NCBI RefSeq assembly: GCF_017792385.1
Contig: NZ_CP051230.1
Coordinates: 2,356,001 to 2,420,000 of the forward strand
Origin: Hyphomonas sp.
Lineage (GTDB): Bacteria > Pseudomonadota > Alphaproteobacteria > Caulobacterales > Hyphomonadaceae
DNA: 64,000 nucleotides
Reading direction: 5' to 3'
Shown piece by piece: positions 49,592 through 59,483 of this stretch. Made by a program: the position numbers and the translations under genes. The notes beneath the pieces were generated by a model that saw only the letters and a list, made by a program, of their open reading frames with translations, ran no database searches and was not told where the DNA came from. Each line of letters starts with the position of its first letter. Position 1 is the stretch's first letter.

Positions 49592-50974
49592 ATGCGTTAC
49601 GTCATCCTCGACACCTGTGACCCGGTCCGGGCTGCCCGACAGTTCTGCCAGGATCGGGGTATGCTTTGGCTGGACAGCGCCGATGAGCGCCATCCGGCGG
49701 CCCGATGGTCGTATCTCTGCCTGCAGCCGGTCGCGACGCTGACTGTGCCCGGCAGCGACCTGTCCGGAGAAGATGATGCCTTCCAGCGCCGCGCTGCCGA
49801 CATCCGGACGTGGATAAGGGGCCGCCAGCGTACCCGCATCCCCGGGGGACCGCCCTTTCAGGGCGGGGTGGCGGGGTATGTCGCCTATGATGCCGCGCCG
49901 CTGTTTTTGGACCGGTTCCGGTCCCGTCATGCGCCGCGATCCGATCTGGCGGAGTTCAGCCTGTATGACACGGTGCTGGCCTTTGACCTGTCCGGCGGAA
50001 AGACCTGGGTGATGTCCCTGGGGCTCGCATGTGCCGAGGCAGCGGAGGCGGATGATCTGGCAGATGCCAGGATCACAGCCATACTGGCCCGGCTTGAAAC
50101 AGGCCCGGACGGGAATGTATCCCCGCCTGCACTTCACTGGACGCGTCCGCCGGTGGCCATCGACTATGCCGCGTCCGTGGAGCGGACCCGGTCCTGGATT
50201 CTGGACGGGGACATCTATCAGGCGAATATCGCCCAGAATTGGGGGGCGCAGGCCTGTGACGTCACCGACGCGTTCGCAAACTATCTCGACCTGCGCCAAC
50301 GCACGCCCGCCCCCTTTGCCGTCTTCGGTCACTTTGCGGGCCGCTGCCTGGCGAGTGCCTCACCCGAACGGTTGATCTCGGCGGATGCAGAAGGCCGGGT
50401 CATCGCCGAGCCGATCAAGGGCACGGCGCGGCGGCTCCCCGATGAAGAGGAGGACTTGCGCGCCCGGCAGGCGCTGGAGGCGTCCGAAAAGGACCGTGCG
50501 GAGAACATCATGATCACGGATTTGCTGCGCAATGACTTGTCGATGGTGTGCCGTCCGGATTCGGTAAAGGTAACCTCCCTGTGCCGGCTGGAGACATTCT
50601 CCAATCTGCATCACCTTGTCTCGACCATTGAGGGGCAGCTGTCGGATGACCGGGACGGGGTGGACCTGTTCGCAGCGGTCTTTCCTGGCGGCTCCATCAC
50701 GGGGGCGCCAAAACTGCGGGCGATGGAAATCATCGATGAGATGGAATTGCGTCCGCGCGGCGCCTATTGCGGTGCGGTCGGCTATGTTGGTTTCGACGGC
50801 GCCCTGGACTTCAATATCCTTATACGGACGATAGACCATTTGCCGGAAGAAAGTGTTGTCATGGCGGGCGGCGGCATTACGCTGATGTCCGACCCGGCAG
50901 ACGAACTTTCCGAATCCGAACTGAAGGCGGAGCGCATTGCACCCGGCCTCGAAAAGGCGGAGCGGCGCGGATGA
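49592..50974 (+). CDS. pabB: Aminodeoxychorismate synthase component I (PabB)
   Basis: A 460-residue chorismate-binding enzyme. PIKGTARR holds the PabB-type lysine, and the ASASPERLIS, IMITDLLRNDLS and GGSITGAPKLRAMEII blocks are those of PabB/TrpE. PIKGT rather than PIAGT favours PabB over anthranilate synthase. It aminates chorismate with ammonia from PabA to 4-amino-4-deoxychorismate for folate synthesis. It is followed by overlapping pabA and pabC, so the three steps to p-aminobenzoate are encoded together. Confidence 0.9.
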   Translation: MRYVILDTCDPVRAARQFCQDRGMLWLDSADERHPAARWSYLCLQPVATLTVPGSDLSGEDDAFQRRAADIRTWIRGRQRTRIPGGPPFQGGVAGYVAYDAAPLFLDRFRSRHAPRSDLAEFSLYDTVLAFDLSGGKTWVMSLGLACAEAAEADDLADARITAILARLETGPDGNVSPPALHWTRPPVAIDYAASVERTRSWILDGDIYQANIAQNWGAQACDVTDAFANYLDLRQRTPAPFAVFGHFAGRCLASASPERLISADAEGRVIAEPIKGTARRLPDEEEDLRARQALEASEKDRAENIMITDLLRNDLSMVCRPDSVKVTSLCRLETFSNLHHLVSTIEGQLSDDRDGVDLFAAVFPGGSITGAPKLRAMEIIDEMELRPRGAYCGAVGYVGFDGALDFNILIRTIDHLPEESVVMAGGGITLMSDPADELSESELKAERIAPGLEKAERRG

Positions 50975-51555
50975 TCCTTGTGCTCAACAACCGGGACAGC
51001 TTTGTCTTCAATCTTGCCCGGTATCTGACCTGCGCCGGCGCGGACGTCTCTGTCGTGGACAGTGACCGGATCAGCCTTCGGGAAATTGCCGACATGGCAC
51101 CTGAAGCCCTGGTCCTGTCGCCCGGGCCCTGCACGCCCAACGAGGCCGGTATCTGTCTCGAGGCCGTGCGGCAATTCACCGGAAGGCTGCCGATTCTCGG
51201 GGTCTGTCTCGGCCATCAGGTCATGGCGCAGGCCTTCGGCGGGCACATCGTGCGCTCGGCCTTTCCGAGGCATGGGCGCACGACGCGCTTGTCGGTATCC
51301 AGCGGGGCAGTCTTCGACGGCCTTCCGGCCCAGTTCGATGTGGGACTGTACAATTCGCTCATCGCAACCTTTGATGACCTGCCGGACATGCTGCAGGTCG
51401 ATGCCGTGTCCGGAGAAGGAGAAATCATGGCGCTGTCGCACCGCATGCACCCTCTATTTGGCGTTCAGTTCCACCCGGAATCGATCCTGACCGAATACGG
51501 GCAGGAATTGATTGGTAATTTCGTCCGGATTGCGAGGGACTGGAGGGCCATATGA
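50971..51555 (+). CDS. pabA: Aminodeoxychorismate synthase glutaminase (PabA)
   Basis: A 194-residue class I glutamine amidotransferase: LSPGPCTPNEAG, the nucleophile in GVCLGHQ, and the His-Glu pair in GVQFHPES. ATG 50971 overlaps the pabB stop (ATGA) and its own stop overlaps the pabC start. It supplies ammonia to PabB. The same subunit could in principle serve TrpE, but this genomic setting argues for PabA. Confidence 0.9.
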   Translation: MILVLNNRDSFVFNLARYLTCAGADVSVVDSDRISLREIADMAPEALVLSPGPCTPNEAGICLEAVRQFTGRLPILGVCLGHQVMAQAFGGHIVRSAFPRHGRTTRLSVSSGAVFDGLPAQFDVGLYNSLIATFDDLPDMLQVDAVSGEGEIMALSHRMHPLFGVQFHPESILTEYGQELIGNFVRIARDWRAI

Positions 51556-52364
51556 TTCTGTCTCAAGCCTCTGCGGCGCCGGAGCATTCAGCTGCATTCG
51601 ATCTCAGGGACCGTGGTCTTCTTCTGGCGGACGGGATTTTCGACACCTCTCTGGTGATCGACGGCGGCGTGGTGCTCGAAGCGGCGCACCTCAACCGGCT
51701 GATGGATGCGGCGCAGGCTCTGCAAATCCCCGTCGAGCGGACCGCGCTTGCGCGGGTGATGCGTGAGGCCGTCACAGGTGTCCGGTCCGGCGCGCTGAGA
51801 ATTACCGTGACGCGCGGTGCGGGCGCTCGCGGTCTGACCGGGCAGGGCGATGTGGCGCCGACGCTACTGGCTGCCGTCACGCCTTATGATGCCAGCACGC
51901 CGCCAGAGCCGGCGCGTGTCATGGAAAGCGAGATCCTGCGCAATCCCACTTCGGTGACGGCACGTTACAAGACCCTGTCCTATACGGACAATGTGGTTGC
52001 GCTTCGGGACGCTGAGGCCGCAGGGTTTGATGACGTGTTCTTCTTCACGCCGGACGGCCACCTGTCCTGTGCATCCGTTGCGAATGTGTTCGTGCAGACC
52101 GGCACGGACATCATCACTCCGCCGGTGAGCGACGGCGCCTTGCCGGGCGTGATGCGGAACTGGTTGCTGTCCCATGGCCAGCTCGGCGGGTGGGCCCTGT
52201 CGGAGCGCCGCGTCACTCGGGCGGACCTGCGATCAGCCGAGCGCGTATTCCTGACCAACAGTTTGCGCCTGTTCCAGCCCGTTGCCGCGTTTGGAGCAAC
52301 CAGCTTCGGGCCAGACCTGCCGGCCGGGCTGGACGGATTGAGACGCCAGTTGCTGTCGCGCTAG
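51552..52364 (+). CDS. pabC: Aminodeoxychorismate lyase (PabC), PLP aminotransferase class IV
   Basis: A 270-residue class IV PLP enzyme: LLLADGIFDTSLV near the N-terminus, probable PLP lysine in ARYKTLSYTDNV, and LSCASVANVFVQT with ITPPVSDGALPG. It converts aminodeoxychorismate to p-aminobenzoate plus pyruvate. The position as third overlapping gene of a pab operon decides for PabC over D-amino-acid or branched-chain aminotransferase. Its stop overlaps the ald stop in CTAG. Confidence 0.88.
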   Translation: MILSQASAAPEHSAAFDLRDRGLLLADGIFDTSLVIDGGVVLEAAHLNRLMDAAQALQIPVERTALARVMREAVTGVRSGALRITVTRGAGARGLTGQGDVAPTLLAAVTPYDASTPPEPARVMESEILRNPTSVTARYKTLSYTDNVVALRDAEAAGFDDVFFFTPDGHLSCASVANVFVQTGTDIITPPVSDGALPGVMRNWLLSHGQLGGWALSERRVTRADLRSAERVFLTNSLRLFQPVAAFGATSFGPDLPAGLDGLRRQLLSR

Positions 52365-53476
52365 GCGAGTGCGTCGGCGAGGGGCGTCAGGTCCAGGCCG
52401 AGGCTTTCGGCCACGGCTTCGCAAGTGACCTTGCCATTCCAGACATTGAGGCCGGCGGCCAGGTGCGGATCGGCATTGAGCGCCGCTTTCCAGCCACGGT
52501 CGGCTATGTGCAATGCATGGGGCAACGTCGCATTGTTCAGGGCATATGTGGAGGTGCGGGCGACTGCGCCCGGCATGTTGGCCACGCAGTAATGAACGAT
52601 GTCATCCACAACATAGGTGGGGGCATCGTGCGTGGTCGGACGGGATGTCTCGAAACAGCCGCCCTGATCGATTGCAACATCGACCATTACGGCGCCGGGC
52701 TGCATGATCGACAGCATGTCCTTGGTAACCAGTTTGGGTGCGGCCGATCCCGGCACGAGTACGGCGCCAATCACGAGGTCGGCATGAGCGATTTCCTGTT
52801 CGAGAGTCGCGCGGGTCGAGTAGACCGTGTTGGCACTGGCCTCGAAATGGGTCGCCAGTTTCTCCAGAACGGCCGGGCTGCGGTCCAGAATGGTGACATC
52901 GGCATGCATTCCAACGGCCATCTGGGCTGCGTTGAAGCCGACCACGCCGCCGCCGATGACAACAACTCGGCTTGCCCGCACCCCGGGCACGCCGCCAATC
53001 AGTACGCCGCGGCCTCCCTTGGCCTTTTCGAGCGCCGAAGCGCCCGCCTGCACGGCCAGTCGCCCGGCAACCTGGCTCATGGGTTTCAGCAGGGGCAGGC
53101 CGCCGCTCCGGTCCGTAACGGTTTCATAGGCAATGCAGGTGGCGCCCGAGGCCATCAGATCGCGCGTCTGTTCCGGATCGGGCGCGAGATGCAGATAGGT
53201 AAACAGGATCTGGCCGGGACGGAGCTGTGCCCGTTCCGGGGCGAGGGGCTCTTTCACCTTGATGATCATCTCGCACGTCGCAAACACGTCTGCCGCGCTG
53301 TCGGCAATGTCGGCTCCCACGGCGCGATAGGCGTCATCGGTGGCGCCGATGCCCATCCCGGCCTGTGTCTCGACCAGGACCTTGTGCCCCCGATTGACGA
53401 ACTCGCTGACGCTTTCCGGTGTCAGTCCCACCCGGAATTCGTTATTCTTGATCTCTTTTGGTACACCGATCTGCAT
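52361..53476 (-). CDS. ald: Alanine dehydrogenase
   Basis: A 371-residue enzyme, the usual length. The N-terminal MQIGVPKEIKNNEFRVG leads the family; K75 (IIKVKEP) and H96 (YLHLAP) fall at the same numbers as the catalytic residues of mycobacterial alanine dehydrogenase. The NAD site is VIGGGVVGFNAA, and VDVAIDQGG carries the catalytic Asp. It interconverts L-alanine and pyruvate plus ammonia. A long perfect inverted repeat lies 75-100 bp upstream (53552-53577), a likely operator. Confidence 0.94.
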   Translation of the reverse strand: MQIGVPKEIKNNEFRVGLTPESVSEFVNRGHKVLVETQAGMGIGATDDAYRAVGADIADSAADVFATCEMIIKVKEPLAPERAQLRPGQILFTYLHLAPDPEQTRDLMASGATCIAYETVTDRSGGLPLLKPMSQVAGRLAVQAGASALEKAKGGRGVLIGGVPGVRASRVVVIGGGVVGFNAAQMAVGMHADVTILDRSPAVLEKLATHFEASANTVYSTRATLEQEIAHADLVIGAVLVPGSAAPKLVTKDMLSIMQPGAVMVDVAIDQGGCFETSRPTTHDAPTYVVDDIVHYCVANMPGAVARTSTYALNNATLPHALHIADRGWKAALNADPHLAAGLNVWNGKVTCEAVAESLGLDLTPLADALA

Positions 53477-53551
53477 GCTTGTCCTCCCGGAGGGTGAGAT
53501 GGCCTGAATTCTCGCCGATATCGTATAAAATATGCCCGCATGTCCAGAGGT

Positions 53552-53577
53552 ATTGTATGTTTATTCCAACATACAAT
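53552..53577. promoter_or_regulatory. Inverted repeat ATTGTATGTT-N6-AACATACAAT
   Basis: Perfect 10-bp arms around TATTCC, AT-rich and without a T-run, so an operator more than a terminator. It lies 75-100 bp upstream of ald and 45 bp beyond the outer-membrane factor stop. It could bind an Lrp/AsnC- or GntR-type regulator of alanine metabolism. Confidence 0.6.
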
Positions 53578-53622
53578 CAAAATGGAGAATTCTGTTTCAT
53601 ATTCCGGTGCGCCGCTGCCGGA

Positions 53623-55032
53623 CTAGCTTTCGTCCGCAGGATCATTCCAGACGGCAAGCGCACGGTAAAGGGCCAGGCTATTGAGGCCGTGATCCAGTCT
53701 TGCGAGGATCAGCTGTTGCTGGGCATCATAGCTTTCCCGCTGGGCATCAAGCACGGTGAGATAGTCATCGAGGCCGGATTTGAAGCGCTCCTGTGACAGG
53801 TTCAGCGTGACGCCTGTGTCTTCCGACAGCTGTTCCAGAGCGCTGAGACGGTCCGTGATCGTGTCGGACACGGCAAGCGCGTTGGCGACTTCCCGAAAGG
53901 CCTGCTGGATTGTGCTTTCATAGGTCGCAAGTGCCGCATCGGCGCTCGCGCGGGCCGCGTCCAGATTGCCCCGCCGGGAGCCGAAATCGAAGATCGGCAC
54001 CTGTACGCTCGGCGTGAATGTCCAGCCGGTTGCATAATCCCCGTCAAACAGATCCGACAGTCCGCCGCCGACAAGGCCGGCCCCACCACTCAGGGACACA
54101 TTCGGGAAATAGGCAGCACGCGCAGCGCCAATATTGGCATTCGCGGCCATCAGGGTTCGCTCGGTCTGGATGACGTCCGGACGCATCAGCAATACGGCCG
54201 AAGACTGGCCGACCGGCAGGTCAAGCCGGACCGGTGACGGGGCGAGACCGACATCTGCCGTGATTCCGGCCGGAAGATCTGCGCCGACCAGATAGCGCAA
54301 GGTGTTCAGATCGCGCCGCACGGTTGCCTCGAACTCGGCGGCCTGAGCCTGCGCCTGCGCAACCGAGGCAGAGGCGCGGCGCAGATCGATCTCGCTGGCA
54401 GTACCGGCATCGAACAGGGCCTGGGTCAGCTCAAGGCTTTCCTTCTGGCTGGTGGCAGTCTGACGGGCGAGTTTCAGCAATTCCTGGTCGGCTGCCAGCT
54501 GAAGCCAGGTTTCGGCCACCGAGGCAACGAGTGAAATCTTCGCGGCACGCTCCCCCTCGGCGCTGGCCAGATAGGTCTGCAGGGCAGCTTCATTCGTGTT
54601 CCGTACACGGCCAAAGAAATCCAGTTCCCAGGCAGACACGCCAAGCTGGGCGGACGTGCTGTCAGAGAAGGAGGACCCATAAGTGTCATCAGTCCGGAAC
54701 GTGTCACCCGCCTGCGCGCTGGCAGACCCGGAGATCACCGGCCAGAGACCGGCGCGCGAAGTGACAAGATTGGCCCGCGCGACAGCGACGGTTGCCGCGA
54801 CCGAGCGCAAGTCCCGGTTCTGGTCGAGCGCAAGGGTGATCAGGGTCTTCAGATCATCCGATTCAATCACATCCTGCCATCCGAGAGGGGCATTGGTTGC
54901 AGCGTTCACATCGCTCACGGGCAAGTCCATCGGGACTGGGGAGACCGGTCGTTCATAGTCCGGCGCCAGATTGACACAGCCGGTCAGGACAAGGGCGCTG
55001 AGGGGGGCGGCGAGGAAATTCTGGCGGCTCAT
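53623..55032 (-). CDS. RND efflux outer-membrane factor (OprM/NodT family lipoprotein)
   Basis: A 469-residue outer-membrane efflux protein. A lipobox (SALVLTGC) follows the signal region, and two repeats of helical OEP domain include LGVSAWELDFFGRV and VQVPIFDFGSRRGNL. It forms the outer-membrane duct for the RND pump. ATG 55032 overlaps the pump stop (ATGA). Third gene of the MFP-RND-OMF operon. Confidence 0.9.
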   Translation of the reverse strand: MSRQNFLAAPLSALVLTGCVNLAPDYERPVSPVPMDLPVSDVNAATNAPLGWQDVIESDDLKTLITLALDQNRDLRSVAATVAVARANLVTSRAGLWPVISGSASAQAGDTFRTDDTYGSSFSDSTSAQLGVSAWELDFFGRVRNTNEAALQTYLASAEGERAAKISLVASVAETWLQLAADQELLKLARQTATSQKESLELTQALFDAGTASEIDLRRASASVAQAQAQAAEFEATVRRDLNTLRYLVGADLPAGITADVGLAPSPVRLDLPVGQSSAVLLMRPDVIQTERTLMAANANIGAARAAYFPNVSLSGGAGLVGGGLSDLFDGDYATGWTFTPSVQVPIFDFGSRRGNLDAARASADAALATYESTIQQAFREVANALAVSDTITDRLSALEQLSEDTGVTLNLSQERFKSGLDDYLTVLDAQRESYDAQQQLILARLDHGLNSLALYRALAVWNDPADES

Positions 55033-58000
55033 GCGGCATCTCCTGAAACGGCTTTGCGGGGGCCTCGAAGGCGAAGGGTGATCTGGCGAACCAGAACGTA
55101 GAACAGGGGGGCAAACAACAGGCTGAACGTCATGGCCGCGATCACGCCGCCCACCATGATCCAGCCCATCGCATTGCGACTTTCCGATCCGGCACCCGAA
55201 CTGAGCGCGAGCGGCAGGACGCCGAAGCCGAATGCCAGAGACGTCATCAGCACCGGGCGGATGCGCAGCCGCACCGCCTCGATTGTTGCGGCGATCACAT
55301 CCTTGCCGCTGTCTTCCAGCGTACGGGCGAACTCGACAATCAGGATGGCGTTCTTGGACGCAAGTCCCACCGTCATCAGGAGCCCGACCTGGAAGAAGAC
55401 GTCATTGGCCAAGCCGAACAGGTTGGCTGCGGCGACCGCGCCGGTCACGCCGAGGGGCGCGACCAGAAGCACGGAGACCGGAATGGTCCAGCTTTCATAC
55501 AGTGCTGCCAGGCACAGGAAGACGAACAGGAGCGACAGCACATAGAGCATGGTTGCCTGATTGCCCGTCTGTTGTTCCTGACGGCTGAGGCCACTCCATT
55601 CATAGGTGATGTTGCCGGGTAGCTGCTCCACAAGATCCCCCATGATCTGCATCGCATCGCCCGAGCTCTGGCCGGGGGCGGTGGAGCCCTGGATGTTCAT
55701 GGCGGACACGCCGTTGAAACGTTGCAGCTGCGGCGACCCATAGCTCCAGTCACCCGAGACGATTTCGTCGAGCGGCACCATTTCACCTGTCGCGCTGCGG
55801 GCGAACCAGGCGGAAATGTCTTCCGGCTGCATGCGGTCATCGGCATCACCCTGGACATAGACGCGCTTGATGCGTCCCCGGTCGATGAAATCGTTCACAT
55901 AGGTTCCGCCAAAGGCGATGGAGAGCAGGCTGGTTGCATCGGACACGGAAACGCCAAGCGCCTGCGATTTCTGATAGTCCAGGTGCATGTTGAATTGCGG
56001 GCCGTCATCGCTGCTGTTCGGGCGCACGCCCATCAGACGGGCATCCTGGCCTGCCATGCCGAGCAACTGGTTGCGGGCGTTCAGGAACTCCTCATGTGAC
56101 AGGTTTCCGGTGTTCTTGATGAACAGGTCGAACCCGTTGGAGTTGCCCATTTCGCGGATCGGCGGCGGCACGATCGGGAAGATGCGGGCTTCGTCGATCT
56201 GTGACAGGCCTCCAAAGGCCCGACCGGCAATCGCCTGAACCGAATTCTCGGGGCCCGGGCGCTCTTCCCAATCATTCATGGCGGCGAAGGCGATGCCATT
56301 GTTCTGGCCGGTACCGACAACGCTGAACCCGGCAATGGTGAACAGGCCCTTGATATTGTGGGACTCATTTGCGGAGTAATATTCGCGCACGTCGTCCAGC
56401 ACGTCAGCGGTCCGTTCCAGTGTCGCGCTTTCGGGAAGCTGGACAATGGTCATCAGGGTGCCCTGGTCCTCATCCGGAAGGAAGGCCGACGGAAGTCGGA
56501 TATAGAGCAGGCCGGTGATGGCAATCATCACAGCGAACACGGCCAGCATGATGGCGCGTCTGCGGACGATGCGCGAGACGGTGGCCTCATAGGCACTGGT
56601 CAGGCGGTCAAAGCCGGCATTGAAGGCATTGGCCGGCGCCATGAGCCAGGACTTCCGGTTGCCGCTCGATGGCTTGAGAAGTGAGGCGCACAGGGCCGGG
56701 GACAGGACAATGGCGACCACCACCGACAAGGCCATGGCGGAGACGATCGTCACGGAGAACTGGCGATAGATCACGCCGGCCGACCCGGGGAAGAACGCCA
56801 TTGGCACGAACACGGCAGACAGGACGACGGCGATTCCGACCAGTGCACCGGTAATCTGGCGCATCGACTTCACGGTTGCGTCATAGGGGGACAGGCCGTC
56901 CTCGTGCATGACACGTTCGACATTCTCCACGACGACGATCGCATCATCCACCAGCAGGCCAATGGCCAGGACCATGGCGAACATGGTGAGCGTGTTGATG
57001 GACATGCCGAACAGAAGCAGCACCGCGAATGTGCCGAGCAGGACAACGGGAACCGCAATGATCGGGACAAGGGATGCCCGGAAGCTTTGCAGGAAGACGA
57101 GGATCACGATGAAGACGAGGGCAATCGCCTCGTACAGGGTCTTCTGGACCTCGTGAATGGAGGTTTCGATGAACGGTGTGGCATCGACCGGGAACTGGTA
57201 TTCGATATCTTCCGGGAAATCCTCGGCGAGGTGGCCGATGGCTTCCTTGACCCGTTCGGCAGTATCGAGCGCATTCGCCCCGGTCGCCAGCGACACGGCG
57301 AACCCGGTCGACGGGTAGCCATTGAAGCGCGAGATGAAGGAATAGTCCTGCGCACCGAGTTCGACACGTGCCACATCCTCGAGGCGCACAGACCCGCCTG
57401 CGGACGTCGTCCGGATCAGGAGGTTGCGGAACTCTTCAGGCGTCGTGAGCAGGGATTGCAGCGTCACGGTGACGTTGATTTCCTGGCCCGGCACGGACGG
57501 GGCGCCGCCCAGCGCGCCGGAGGCGATCTGCGCGTTCTGTGCCTGTATGGCCTGAACGATGTCAGAAGGTGTCAGTCCATACTGGTTCAGTTTTTCCGGT
57601 TCCAGCCAGACGCGCATGGCGTATTGCGACCCGAACACCTGCACGCTGCCGACCCCTTCGAGCCGGCTGACCGTGTCATAGATGTTCGAGCGGACATAAT
57701 CGCCGAGGTCGGTCTGGTTATAGGTGCCGTTCGGTGAGTAGACGGCCGTCACCAGAAGGAATCCCCCTGCGGCCTTGCTGACGGAGACACCCTGGCGCTG
57801 GACCTGTTCGGGCAGCAGGGGCGTGGCAAGGGAGATCTTGTTCTGCGTCTGGACCTGCGCAATGTCGGGATCGGTTCCAGGTTCGAAGGAGAGCGTGATG
57901 GAAGCCGTGCCGTTGGAATTGGAACTGGAGGAGATGTAGTCGAGCCCGTCCAGTCCGGTCAGTTGCTGCTCGATGACCTGCGTCACCGCGTTCTCCACAG

Positions 58001-58166
58001 CCTCCGCAGACGCGCCCGGATAGGTGGCGGCAACCGTGACCGTTGTGGGCGCGATGTCCGGATACTGGGCAACCGGCAACACGCGGAGTGCCATGCCGCC
58101 CGCCAGCATGATGATGATCGCAATCACCCAGGCGAAGACTGGGCGATCAATGAAGAATTTGGCCAT
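55029..58166 (-). CDS. RND efflux pump, AcrB/MexB (HAE1) family
   Basis: A 1045-residue inner-membrane transporter: N-terminal FFIDRPVFAWVIAI, the proton-relay pair D407/D408 in GLLVDDAIVVVEN, numbered as in AcrB, and two large periplasmic loops. It exports hydrophobic drugs, solvents or metabolites by proton antiport, with the lipoprotein adaptor at 58185 and the outer-membrane factor at 53623. The divergent TetR gene at 59484 is the expected repressor. Confidence 0.94.
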   Translation of the reverse strand: MAKFFIDRPVFAWVIAIIIMLAGGMALRVLPVAQYPDIAPTTVTVAATYPGASAEAVENAVTQVIEQQLTGLDGLDYISSSSNSNGTASITLSFEPGTDPDIAQVQTQNKISLATPLLPEQVQRQGVSVSKAAGGFLLVTAVYSPNGTYNQTDLGDYVRSNIYDTVSRLEGVGSVQVFGSQYAMRVWLEPEKLNQYGLTPSDIVQAIQAQNAQIASGALGGAPSVPGQEINVTVTLQSLLTTPEEFRNLLIRTTSAGGSVRLEDVARVELGAQDYSFISRFNGYPSTGFAVSLATGANALDTAERVKEAIGHLAEDFPEDIEYQFPVDATPFIETSIHEVQKTLYEAIALVFIVILVFLQSFRASLVPIIAVPVVLLGTFAVLLLFGMSINTLTMFAMVLAIGLLVDDAIVVVENVERVMHEDGLSPYDATVKSMRQITGALVGIAVVLSAVFVPMAFFPGSAGVIYRQFSVTIVSAMALSVVVAIVLSPALCASLLKPSSGNRKSWLMAPANAFNAGFDRLTSAYEATVSRIVRRRAIMLAVFAVMIAITGLLYIRLPSAFLPDEDQGTLMTIVQLPESATLERTADVLDDVREYYSANESHNIKGLFTIAGFSVVGTGQNNGIAFAAMNDWEERPGPENSVQAIAGRAFGGLSQIDEARIFPIVPPPIREMGNSNGFDLFIKNTGNLSHEEFLNARNQLLGMAGQDARLMGVRPNSSDDGPQFNMHLDYQKSQALGVSVSDATSLLSIAFGGTYVNDFIDRGRIKRVYVQGDADDRMQPEDISAWFARSATGEMVPLDEIVSGDWSYGSPQLQRFNGVSAMNIQGSTAPGQSSGDAMQIMGDLVEQLPGNITYEWSGLSRQEQQTGNQATMLYVLSLLFVFLCLAALYESWTIPVSVLLVAPLGVTGAVAAANLFGLANDVFFQVGLLMTVGLASKNAILIVEFARTLEDSGKDVIAATIEAVRLRIRPVLMTSLAFGFGVLPLALSSGAGSESRNAMGWIMVGGVIAAMTFSLLFAPLFYVLVRQITLRLRGPRKAVSGDAA

Positions 58167-58184
58167 GGGATTAATCCGGGAAGC

Positions 58185-59366
58185 TTAGTTCAGTTCGCTT
58201 TGCGGGGTACGCGAAGCGGACATCTGGGGTGTTTCGGTAATCGGATCGACGCGCATGCCGGGCCGGATCGATTGCAGGTTCGACGTCACGATCAGGTCTC
58301 CCTCCGAGAGTCCCTCCAGCACGATCCAGGATTTGCCGTCATACTCTTCCACTTCGATCAGGCGTTGTTCGACAGTGTTGTCATCCGTCAGCACCATCAC
58401 GGAAGCCTGTCCGGTCGGTGTACGTGACACAACCGATTGCGGCAGCGTGATCACATCCTCGAACATGCCGGCGATGAATTTTGCGCGCACGAACATGCCC
58501 GGCAGGATCAGTCCGTCGGGATTGGGAAGAATGGCGCGAACGGCGACCGTGCCAGCGCTTTCGTCCACATTCACTTCGCTGAATTCCAGTTCGCCCTGTA
58601 GCGGATAGGTCGATCCGTCGCTGAGAATGATCGAGACCGGGGTTGTCTCCAATGCTCCGGAGGCAACCTCGCCTGTATCGATCTGCCGACGAATGGTCAG
58701 AACGCGATTGCTGGACACGTTGAGGTCGACATAAACCGGATCGATCTGGAGCACGCGCGCGAGCGCCTCGGTCTGGTTCTGGGTCACGAGTGCCCCCTGC
58801 GTCACGGACGAGCGACCGATGCGGCCGTCGATGGGCGACGAGATGCGGGTGCGTGCGAGGTCGATGCGGGCGCGATCCAGCGCAGCGCGTTGCAGGGCGA
58901 TGTCGGCTTCGGCTTCCTGTGCAGAGGCGACGGCCTGATCATATTCCTGCTGGCTGACGGCGTTGATTTTTGCAAGTTCCGCGAACCGGCCCGCCGTTTC
59001 CTGCGCCACCTTATGGGAGGCCTGAGCCCGCGACAGCGCGGCTTCCGCGCTGCGCACATCCGCGGCATATTCTGCGGCGTCGATCTGGTAGAGCGCCTGT
59101 CCCTTCGCGACGAGGTCGCCTTCCTTGAACAGCCGCTCCTTGATGATACCCGTCACCTGGGGGCGTATTTCCGCCTCGGCAAAGGCGCGCACGCGTCCGG
59201 GCAGTTCGACCTCGTTCGGGACAGTCGTCAGTTCGGCCGTGACCGTCTGCACCTGCGGGGCCGGAGGCACCGCCGCGCTTTCCGCGGGAGCATCATTTCC
59301 ACAGGCAGCTGCCAGCATTGTGGCCGACAAGGCTGCAGCCGACAGGCTTTTTCTTATATGTTTCAT
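58185..59366 (-). CDS. RND efflux periplasmic adaptor (AcrA/MexA-type lipoprotein)
   Basis: A 393-residue membrane-fusion protein. The lipobox is LAAACGND; the lipoyl and helical-hairpin segments (VELPGRVRAFAEAEIRPQVTG and LARTRISSPIDGRIGRS) and beta-barrel parts follow in the usual order. It couples the RND pump to the outer-membrane factor. It heads the operon, 18 bp before the pump. The region upstream carries a TetR-type operator. Confidence 0.92.
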   Translation of the reverse strand: MKHIRKSLSAAALSATMLAAACGNDAPAESAAVPPAPQVQTVTAELTTVPNEVELPGRVRAFAEAEIRPQVTGIIKERLFKEGDLVAKGQALYQIDAAEYAADVRSAEAALSRAQASHKVAQETAGRFAELAKINAVSQQEYDQAVASAQEAEADIALQRAALDRARIDLARTRISSPIDGRIGRSSVTQGALVTQNQTEALARVLQIDPVYVDLNVSSNRVLTIRRQIDTGEVASGALETTPVSIILSDGSTYPLQGELEFSEVNVDESAGTVAVRAILPNPDGLILPGMFVRAKFIAGMFEDVITLPQSVVSRTPTGQASVMVLTDDNTVEQRLIEVEEYDGKSWIVLEGLSEGDLIVTSNLQSIRPGMRVDPITETPQMSASRTPQSELN

Positions 59367-59405
59367 GTGGATTCCTTGACGAGCGGGAGTGCTCTGACCT
59401 AAATT

Positions 59406-59427
59406 CTAGAATGAACGCTCTATCTAG
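59406..59427. promoter_or_regulatory. Quasi-palindrome CTAGA...TCTAG, likely TetR operator
   Basis: A 22-bp element with 9 of 11 symmetrical pairs (CTAGAatGAaCG / CGcTCtaTCTAG), in the 117-bp region between the efflux operon and the divergent TetR gene. Typical location and size for an AcrR/TtgR-like operator. Confidence 0.6.
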
Positions 59428-59483
59428 TGCTGCACTGCAGCAAGTCAAGAAGCCGACTGGGCACAATTCGGGTACATTTCTGC

